Positions 56,290-64,000 of a DNA stretch of 64,000 bases are shown in pieces. The notes under the pieces were generated by a model, which was not told the DNA's origin, did not search any database, and saw nothing but the letters and a program-made list of their open reading frames with translations. Each line of letters begins with the position of its first letter. The stretch's first letter is position 1. The translations under genes and the position numbers were made by a program. The DNA comes from Papio anubis (lineage: Eukaryota > Chordata > Mammalia > Primates > Cercopithecidae): contig NC_044977.1 of the NCBI RefSeq assembly GCF_008728515.1, positions 406,001 to 470,000 of the forward strand, written 5' to 3'.

Positions 56290-56760
56290 GCAAAGGCCCT
56301 GTAAACTAGACTAGCAAAAGACAGATTAACAACAGAAAAACATATAGAAGTTTACTAATGTGTGCATCACACATACACATGTGAGCATTCAGAGATGAGT
56401 AACTCAAAGAATAGTTAGAATTGGACTTACATACAATCTTAGGCTAAACAAAGGAAAAGGGGCTTGTGTCTGGGGAAGGAGCAAGGTGACCAAGAAAAAG
56501 GATGGTCGGTGCCTTTTCCATCGACAAGAGTTCTTTAGAGTCCTCCTTCTTCTGGTGTGGGAAAGGGATGCATTTGTAATTTGTAAGTTCCATTTACACA
56601 TGGAAAATGTCTTTATAAATGGAAATATTTTTATGAAAGGAAAGCTTATGCCCTGTCTTTGGAGCTTTTCCTGAACCCACTGGTTCTCAATAGCCTTTAG
56701 CTCAAAATAATTCATATGTCAAAGAGGCATATTTGGGAGTGACATATTCTGGTACCTTGC
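56290..56760 (-). mobile_element. ERV LTR-like fragment, reverse
   Basis: GACAGATTAACAACAGAAAA, TCTTAGGCTAAACAAAGGAA, CAATAGCCTTTAGCTCAAAA and GGCATATTTGGGAGTGACAT, then ATTCTGG, read on the minus strand as a TACCAGAATATGTCACTCCC start, typical of some ERVL-type LTRs. Family unresolved. Confidence 0.5.
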
Positions 56761-58649
56761 ACCAAACTTGTCACAAAAGCAATAGGTTAATAAACCCAGC
56801 ATAGGGGGCAACTTGGGCACCAAGAAAGGGATGAAGGACAGAATTAAATGAATTTCTCTGTTAACAAAGGCTACAGCAGACCATGCGGAAACATACCACC
56901 AAACATCTCCACATATAGACAGCACTTTTGGTCATGTAATGGAGGACCAGATTATCCAACAGTCGGGTGGCAAGAGGCATCATAGAACCAAACTATGTTC
57001 AGATGCAGGCCCTCTCTTCACAGTGTGGCCTAGCCAGGAGTGGGGCTACTTAGTCCTGGTGAACCGTGGGCAGCTTGGAGCCAGCTCACGCGTTAGATAT
57101 TGGACCCCTCACAAAACTAGGCTGTGGGTTCTTGAGTTATTAATTGAAAAAATAAAAAAAAAGTTATTGATGTTTTTCCTCAGGTTTGTGGAGCATGAAA
57201 TCATGGTTACCTTCCACTTTCCACTTTAAGCCCTCTGTAGGGTTTGAATTATTTATATTGAGCAGGCATTACTTTTTTGATCAGAAGAAGAAAACAGCAC
57301 AAAGACAGGCTAATTTTGCAAAACAAAACAAACTCTGAGGTTTATAAATGGTTTTATTTATTTTCTTAATCAGTCTTTATGCCACAACAGACTTCTCAAT
57401 TATTTGTGAATATTAAGAGAAATTGTTTCTGAAAAATACATGCGGTGTATTAGAAGTTTCCTCTGAAAATCCCATTTTTATACTTAATCTTATACGAGTG
57501 GATAATTACCAACTTTAATTTTTTATTCAAAACGTTGCCACTTACAGTCTCACAGGTATCTTTCCATTATTCTTAGGACCGTCACGCGTTGAACTCCATT
57601 GTATTACATCTTAATTATCTTGCTCCTTAGTTAAGAGGACAAAGATGTACCTTAAGTTAGAGTTTTAGAAATCAAGAGATACTCTCCATACAAACTATCC
57701 TTGAACAAAAGCAAAGTACGTCCCTAATGTGCCATCATCGTTGAACTATGTCCCTGTGGCCATTGTAAACAATTCCCAGCAAAATGACACTATGTTAATT
57801 TAAAGGTTGCAGTTACCCTCTTCAAAGCTGAGGTTATAGCTCTTCCCCGTCTGCTAATTTTATATTATTAGAATTTAGATTTCTTGAGGAAGCAGATGGC
57901 TATAAACTGTAACAGGTGTTTATGGTGCACTGCCTTAACTTTATATGCTGAACAGGTACACCTTGAAGTTTGCTGGGCTGCACAGGGAATTAGTGCTTTA
58001 AATGATGTGTGGGTAGAGAATTAATTTGTTTTGAACTACCTGAAGAAAATTCAATATAGTGCGCACAGTGGTTCATGCTTACTTGACATGGTGCAATACA
58101 ATGAGAAATGTCAAAAAAAAAAAAAAAAAAAAAAAGATTTAAAGGAACCCTGAACTGTATTCTTCAAACCAGCCACTTGTCCTGCTAATAAAATGCCAAA
58201 TAAGAACATGATCCAACGGTGCTGCAGTGGATGAAAATGGAACAAACAGGGAAAGCATTCATGCCTCAGTGACTGCTTCAATGTTTATGTGCATAGCACA
58301 GCTCATCTCTACTCCCCTGAAATAAGAGTAAAATGCAAATCTGCATTTCCATTTTGTACATCTTCACAATATTTTCCACATATATCATGTTGTGCTTCAC
58401 TTGGCAATGTTCTATCTCACTTGAATGAAGCCCTTCTACTGTTTCATAATTCATAAAATGGAGAAGAAAAGAGAAAAAAAGAGGAGAGAGCAATATAATG
58501 CCTAGACTTGTAGGTATTTTCTGCAAAAATATAAATTGTTTAAAAGCAAGGAGGATATCCTACCACACATGAGATGAATATACAACTGTGTAGGAAACAC
58601 TGATTGATGAACATGATACGGATTTATTGAACCAAATATTTAATAATAC
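56761..58649. other. No gene; unique-looking DNA and an A23 tract
   Basis: A23 lies at 58113-58135, preceded by a 25-bp Alu-5'-like stretch (GCGCACAGTGGTTCATGC). The 57330-57680 part is AT-rich with homeobox-like ATTA words and no recognised repeat. Small frames (96 codons at 56939) have no motif. Confidence 0.45.
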
Positions 58650-58785
58650 TGCCTATCTAAATCATGTACCTTGTAGACAGAACTTGACTTCAGTGCTTTA
58701 TCCCAGCACAAAGAATGTTGCTTGGCATGAAAAAATTACCTGATAAACATTTGTTGAATTTATTAAATGGATCATAGGTGCAAAC
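58650..58785 (+). mobile_element. L2 3' tail fragment
   Basis: CCTTGTAGACAGAACTTGAC, TGTTGCTTGGCATGAAAAAA and GATAAACATTTGTTGAATTT follow the L2 tail (AGTGCCTGGCACATAGTAGG ... CAATAAATATTTGTTGAATG). Confidence 0.6.
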
Positions 58786-59389
58786 AGACTAGAAGAGACA
58801 AAATGTTTATACTTTATAATTACTGGTGAAACTGCAGAATAATTACTGAAGCAGTTGTACAACCAAAAGTTCTTTCCATGGTACAGTCTTCTAAAGGGTG
58901 CTGCTGATTCCTGTATAATTATGGGTGTGGGTGTTTGTGCAAGAAAAGAAATAATGTGTATATAATGGTGACGGAATTGACCAGTGGTGAGGCTTATGAA
59001 AAAACAGTACATTTCCATTGTTTCTATTTGTTCTGGAGATGGCTGATGTCCTAGGCCACATATTCTGCCCAAAAGTCTACCAGATGACTTGCTGATCTAC
59101 CATCCCTGGTATACCTTGGGCTCTCTAGGCAGAGTGACACTGTGTTTAGCTGCCTTGGGCTGCTGAAATACTTTAGTAGCTGTGAGTAGTTCACAAGTCC
59201 AAACTGGATCACACTCTTCCCTCCTGAAATAGATTAAATAACTTAATTATAGAACAACCCTTAGAAATGGCAATTCCTGACTCAAATGTATGTCTTTTAA
59301 GAGCAAAAATCAGCCACAGGCAAAAATTTAAATGATTGCCTAACACAATGTACCCCTGTATATCTTTCATATCCCCCCCAGATCCACAC
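58786..59389. other. No feature recognised
   Basis: Unassigned AT-rich DNA. A 124-codon minus frame (59072-58698) has no recognisable domain. Confidence 0.45.
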
Positions 59390-59805
59390 TACTGCCCTCT
59401 CCCAACCTACTTTGTACTCAGAAGGGTTAACTGATACGGACTCCATCAGTGGCCTTCCAGTTGGTTTGGCCAATGGAAAGCCACAAAAAACTCAGAAAGA
59501 GGAATGAAAGAGAAGCCAAGGTATTAATTTCTTCTACTTTCTCACTGTGAGATTGCCTCAGGCTAACGGCTTCCCTCATCAAAAGATCACAGGTCATGTT
59601 CTAGTAACCTGATCTTTTTCTTTGCTGCTTAGTGGTAGGTGTAGTAAGATGCCTTGCTGTTTCTGCCCGCAGTACTGAACTAGTCAATGTAGTTTTCTCA
59701 CACAACAGCTTGCACTTTTGTAAATAATACCTTTAATAAATTCTCCTCAGATTACCTGATTTGAGTATATACCATCTGTTTCCTGCCTGGACCCTGATTG
59801 ATACA
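59390..59805 (+). mobile_element. Possible LTR relic
   Basis: CTCCATCAGTGGCCTTCCAG, TTGGTTTGGCCAATGGAAAG, ATAATACCTTTAATAAATTC, TGAGTATATACCATCTGTTT and TCCTGCCTGGACCCTGATTG, then ATACAG, resemble a common mammalian LTR-like repeat ending CCTGACTGATACAG. Name not assignable. Confidence 0.4.
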
Positions 59806-60835
59806 GTCTCTAAGTGGTAACTAAAACATTTTAAAGTATTCAAAGTTTTAAATTGCACCCATTTGTTACGTTAAGTTTCCTAAGCAATAGAAGATTGGGA
59901 GGAACTGACTAAGAAATTCTTGTCTTTTTTTTTTTTTTCAACAAAGAAATTTCTGTTTACTTGCAACTATTTCAAAGTTAAGTAACTGCTTAGAATTGAG
60001 GAGAAAATAATAAAGCTTTTCTTTTGAGAAATGGAAGCTGTCAAGGCTTTATTACCACAAGGAAGCACTGAAAGTAATCAAGGCTCTTTTGCAAAATGTG
60101 ATGTGTACCTTTCTGTCAAATACCATGAACTTACAGGTTGGAATCATAGTTCTATTTCACAAAGTGGTATGATGGAATCATACATAATATTAGCAGCTGA
60201 GAGTTCCGCTTAAAATTAACCTTTCTTTGTTCTGGAGAGAATGTTCTAAAATATATCCTTCTAATCAACTGTTAATAGCTAATTCAATAGCCACCTGCGT
60301 CGAATTCTGCTGTTCTCAGAATAGAACACCTTGATATTTTGAGAGAATGTGTTTGCTCTCTCACTTCTGTGTAAGTGAGCTACAAGGAGAATTTCATGTG
60401 AATTAGTGGGTACAGTGTTATCATCATATAACCCACAAATTGAGCATTTTGTCTTCTATTGGCTACATATCACAATCTGAGTTCATCTTGCAGATATCCC
60501 ATTATGTGCCAGAGAATCACATGTGGGTGGGAGAATATAAAAAATGCTGAAAGATGTTATATAAAAACTGTATGAACTCTGTCTTATTTTATTACAGGTT
60601 TGCTTTCTGTGGGCCTTTTTGTAAAAAAAAATGTGGGGGATATGGACATTCTGTAGATACATTTCACTGGAAATTCATAGAGTCAGTGAATATTTGCAAA
60701 GTATGAAAAAGAAATTTTTAAAATCTTTATTTGGAAATGTCACTGAGAGGAAGTTACCCTTAGGTTTAGATGACTTGGATAAAGGCCTGAACAACTGGTA
60801 TAATTAGTTAAAAAACAGACAAAAGTCTTCTCTAC
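59806..60835. other. No feature recognised
   Basis: AT-rich unassigned DNA with a T13-T14 run near 59924. Confidence 0.45.
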
Positions 60836-60972
60836 TTACCAACTCATGAAATGGAGATGATCCTAGCATTTTTTCCTCTAGAAAAATACGCTAAAGCTGT
60901 ATTGAGGATTAAATGAGACAAAGTCTTATAAAGTTCCTAGCACAATTCCCAACTGTGCTGTTATTATTATTT
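60836..60972 (+). mobile_element. MIR SINE fragment
   Basis: AACTCATGAAATGGAGATGA, GTATTGAGGATTAAATGAGA and AAAGTTCCTAGCACAATTCC match the distal MIR (CTCATCTGTAAAATGGGGAT, TGAGGATTAAATGAGTTAAT, GCTTAGAACAGTGCC). Confidence 0.75.
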
Positions 60973-62244
60973 TGTACCCCTGTGTTCAACAGAAATGCTG
61001 CTGCTGCTTTTTAAATTTCAAACAGGAGGAGTAGATTTTGATGAGACAGAATAAGGCCAAAGTGGGAGTGAGGAGAGGCTGGTAAGTGCCTTTTGCAAAA
61101 GAGAAAAGTCCAGTGGGCAAGTGGAGCAACCTGGCTGCACCTCCTAGATCAAGAAGCATTCACACTCCTGCTCTTGAAAGGTGAGGAAAGAACCTCTAGA
61201 CCTCTAGACTGCCACCACACGCCCATGTCAGTTACAACTCGGCTGTATAGAGGCTTTGTTTAACTCTGTTAGGATTCCATGTCTTTCCTTATCTAGCATC
61301 TTCCCATTGAACAGTGTTATCACCGGAAGTGGAGCTGAACTTAAGTAAGCTTTGCCCAGGTTCACACAGCCCCTCCCTCCTCTTTGCTTTTCAGGCCGGG
61401 AGGGTTAATAGCTTTGCTCTTGCAAGTCTCTGGGGGCTATGTCATCCCCTTTGGGTTCCTGCTCACAGATCTAAGAGTATCCCCTTCATAAAATTCTTCT
61501 CAAGTACCTCCATTCAAGGGTGCCGCGTGTTTTCTAGCTCGTCACTGATAGATGGAGGAAGCATTTCAGGGGCGACACACTAGCATCTGGCTGTACAAGC
61601 ACAGCTAACAACCATCTAGCCATGGGCAGGGAGTCAAACTCGAACTGTTCAACTTTTCACTAGTCCGCTTCCCCTTGACTCACCAGGGCTGAATCTGGAA
61701 GCAGAAAAAAAGAATATCAAAACAAAGAGAGAGAGGTGGCTGTCCCTCTAGTCCCCCTGGAGCCCAGTTATTGTTCAAATACTTCTCTGCTCTCTCCCTA
61801 CAAATAAAGTCATACAATTCCCCACTCTCAGAGAGTCGACCATCACCTGCAGCCTACTAAAGCACAAAAGCCTTTCAAGAACTTCTTACTTGACCTGGCT
61901 GCCCCAGAGCCTCACAGGGGCAGGTTTTACTAGTTGAATCATTGCCTTACATTGCTGTCTGAGAGCTGTCCTCATTTACTGTTTTCTAAATAATTTAATA
62001 AGTAATCATTGGCCTATTTTTAATCTTAATTTATATCAATTTCTGCTTTTCTTGGTGTTTGCCATTTTGTGTCACATTACATGGCTGATTTGAAGATTTC
62101 CATCTCTAATTAATGTATTAATTATAATAAGCAATTTCTCAAATTTGAATATGGAAAATCAAAAAGGCAATAAATTTCCCTTATCGAGTGCTCTGGATTC
62201 CAACATGCATACAGGCACTCCCATGTGTTAAAAGTTCCGAGCGC
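60973..62244. other. No feature recognised
   Basis: Locally more GC-balanced at 61030-61930. An 89-codon plus frame at 61314 has no recognised domain and no exon-like context. No repeat named. Confidence 0.45.
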
Positions 62245-62480
62245 CCTCCTTCACCACTGCTTGAGTGCAAGTAATAGTCTTGGGTTTCTCCTTCACTGGG
62301 CTTTACCTTCATTGGGCATTCACTATCTGTTTCATCTTGGAAGATATGCTTGATCTCTGTGACCCTCACCTTTATCATTTATAAAAGGGATTCTAATACA
62401 TTCCCCACTGGATGATTGTGAGAATAGAGGGTAGTAATGTGCAAAGCACCTGTACCCACAGCTAGGCACATCATTAATGA
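62245..62480 (+). mobile_element. MIR SINE
   Basis: CATTCACTATCTGTTTCATC, CACCTTTATCATTTATAAAA and GGATGATTGTGAGAATAGAG, then GTGCAAAGCACCTGTACCCA, fit the MIR order from the core to the 3' end. Diverged. Confidence 0.55.
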
Positions 62481-63174
62481 CGGTCAACCCTGTTAAACAT
62501 TGATATTAACTTCCAGCATCAATCCAGACTTAACAGCCTCAGAGCCACACAATTCCAATCCCATTAGAAAAGATTATTTCATTTTTTCATTCCCAAGAGT
62601 TTAGGTTAATGTAAATTTTAGATATAACAACTAGAACCACTAATATGCAAGATAATTTGTCAGAATAATTCTGTTCATAATTAACTTTAGCTCACAAACT
62701 CTATCAGAAGAAGCATTTAAGCAGGAAATCAACAGTATATTAGACAAGGCTTTAAACAAGATTTATATACTGAGCCTTACTTATAGTTGTGTGATAAGGT
62801 GATATCAAGTCCATGTAGAAAATATTTTATCTTCTAGTAAGTCTTATTATTATGGATTTAAAATTTTAAATAAATACTGTTTTGCAAGTTCACTTGTATC
62901 TTGTTAACCGATGTGTTTACAAATTAGTGGAAGTTAAATATATTTTTAAAACAATATTGGAGTTATTTTACTAAAAAATCTATTCATAGTATGACCTGGA
63001 TAATCTTGGTAGTATAAGAAGTGTTACTTACATGTGGCCTATAAATTTATGATGTTAATTTTAGTATTTTCTCTAGTATGTTTATCATTGCTATCTTTAA
63101 ATTAGTTTAACGTATTAAAACACTCGAAAATAGGAAAGAGCTTCAATTAATATATTTAAAAATGAATTTATCAT
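62481..63174. other. No feature recognised
   Basis: AT-rich DNA with no assignable gene or repeat. Confidence 0.45.
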
Positions 63175-63470
63175 TCTGAATATTATTCCTTTTGTTCACA
63201 TATTCACTAAACATTTCTGAAAATCATCTGTGTGACAAATATGTGAGATACTGGGAAAACAAATGGATTAGACAAAATGCTTACCCTCAAGGAACGTGGT
63301 GGAATTGACAAATGAAAAATAAGGGGATTAAGTATGAATTTGCGCTGTAACAGAAGTGTCCACAGGGATAATGTGGATCACAAAGGAGGAAGGAGCAATG
63401 TTTCTCTTATATTTAAAAGGTTAGATTTTATTAAGAGGATGATGCTGAAATCAGATTTTGAAAAGGAATG
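63175..63470 (-). mobile_element. L2 3' region, reverse, interrupted by an LTR
   Basis: ACATATTCACTAAACATTTC, TGTGAGATACTGGGAAAACA, TACCCTCAAGGAACGTGGTG and the degraded continuation track the reversed L2 tail. It appears to resume after the LTR (63866-63925). Confidence 0.5.
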
Positions 63471-63860
63471 TGATATGGTTTAGATCTGTGTCCCCACCCA
63501 AATCTCATGTCAAATTATAATCCCCCGTGTGGAAGGTGATTGAATCATGGCAGTGTTTTCTTATGAGTGGTTTAACACCAGCACCTTCAGTGCTGTTCTT
63601 ATGATAGTGAGTTCTTGCGAGATCTGGTTGTTTAAAAGTGTTTAGCACCTCCCGGCTGTCCCTCTTCCTCCTGTGCCAGCCGGGTGAAGTGCCCTCCAGC
63701 CCTTGCCTTCTGTGGGGCTGTAAGTTTCCTGAGGCTTTCCCATGCCAGTATCATGCTTCCTGTACAGCCTGTGGAGCCGTGAGCCAGTTAATCCTCTTTT
63801 CTTTATGAATCACCCAGCCGCAGGTATTTCTTTATAGTGGTGCCAGGATGGACTAATACA
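63471..63860 (+). mobile_element. THE1/MST-type MaLR solo LTR
   Basis: 390 bp from TGATATGGTTTAGATCTGTG to GATGGACTAATACA, with CCCCACCCAAATCTCATGTC, GATAGTGAGTTCTTGCGAGA, GTAAGTTTCCTGAGGCTTTC and a TTTCTTTATAGTGG end block. Starts TG, ends CA, and has perfect 5-bp target duplications GAATG (63466-63470 and 63861-63865). No internal region, so it is a recombined solo LTR. Some internal sequence (63560-63600, 63655-63700) departs from the usual form. Confidence 0.96.
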
Positions 63861-64000
63861 GAATGTTTTGAGTGATCAAGATAAGAATGACGTTCCCGGA
63901 GGAATGCTCCCTTTGTAATGGAAATGCCCTGTTTGCCTTGTGTTGACCTCAGAATTAATCATCATTTATTTGAAATAAATTCACTGAAGTATACTACTTT

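Overview
This is a 64 kb stretch of primate nuclear DNA with no recognisable protein-coding gene, functional RNA gene or CpG island. All the identifiable content is interspersed repeats and low-complexity DNA set in AT-rich background. The organism call rests on AluJ, AluS and AluY SINEs, primate L1 3' ends, Tigger1, Hsmar2 and a THE1/MST-type LTR. Two of the youngest L1 copies (about 36.0 and 54.0 kb) and the AluY at 24.8 kb carry variants I associate with Old World monkeys rather than apes. My best guess is therefore a cercopithecid (macaque/baboon-like) intergenic or intronic region. Catarrhine is firm; the genus is inference.

Layout. 0-8 kb: a MLT1-type LTR that ends in a large inverted repeat, a truncated L1, then a 1.7 kb L2 carrying its own minisatellite. 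8-17 kb: sparse MIR, AluS and L2 pieces and a nearly complete Hsmar2 mariner. 17-26 kb: AluJ, an end-to-end Tigger1 with foreign DNA inside, AluS, AluY and MIRs. 26-31 kb: an old L1 5' fragment and a 2.1 kb truncated L1 with a 10-bp target duplication. 31-40 kb: AluS, two L2s, a young L1 end, and two MLT1-type LTRs. 39.5-43 kb: the most unusual part, with an AGAT microsatellite, a 49-bp VNTR, and an Alu split by about 1.4 kb of minisatellite and pyrimidine-rich DNA. 43-50 kb: L2s interrupted by AluJ, an MLT1 LTR, and a repeat-free block. 50-64 kb: AluS, MIR and L2 relics, an ERV LTR split by a 5'-inverted (twin-primed) L1, further LTR relics, and a MaLR solo LTR inserted in an L2.

The relics of L1 ORF2, L2 ORF2 and the mariner and pogo-type transposases are all broken by stops and frameshifts. 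Nothing here looks like a working gene system, and I found no evidence of a new one. The items most worth a second look are local rearrangements: the Alu-hosted expansion, the inverted repeat at 2.6 kb, the L2-derived and LTR-derived minisatellites, small template-switch-like duplications inside transposons, and the twin-primed L1.
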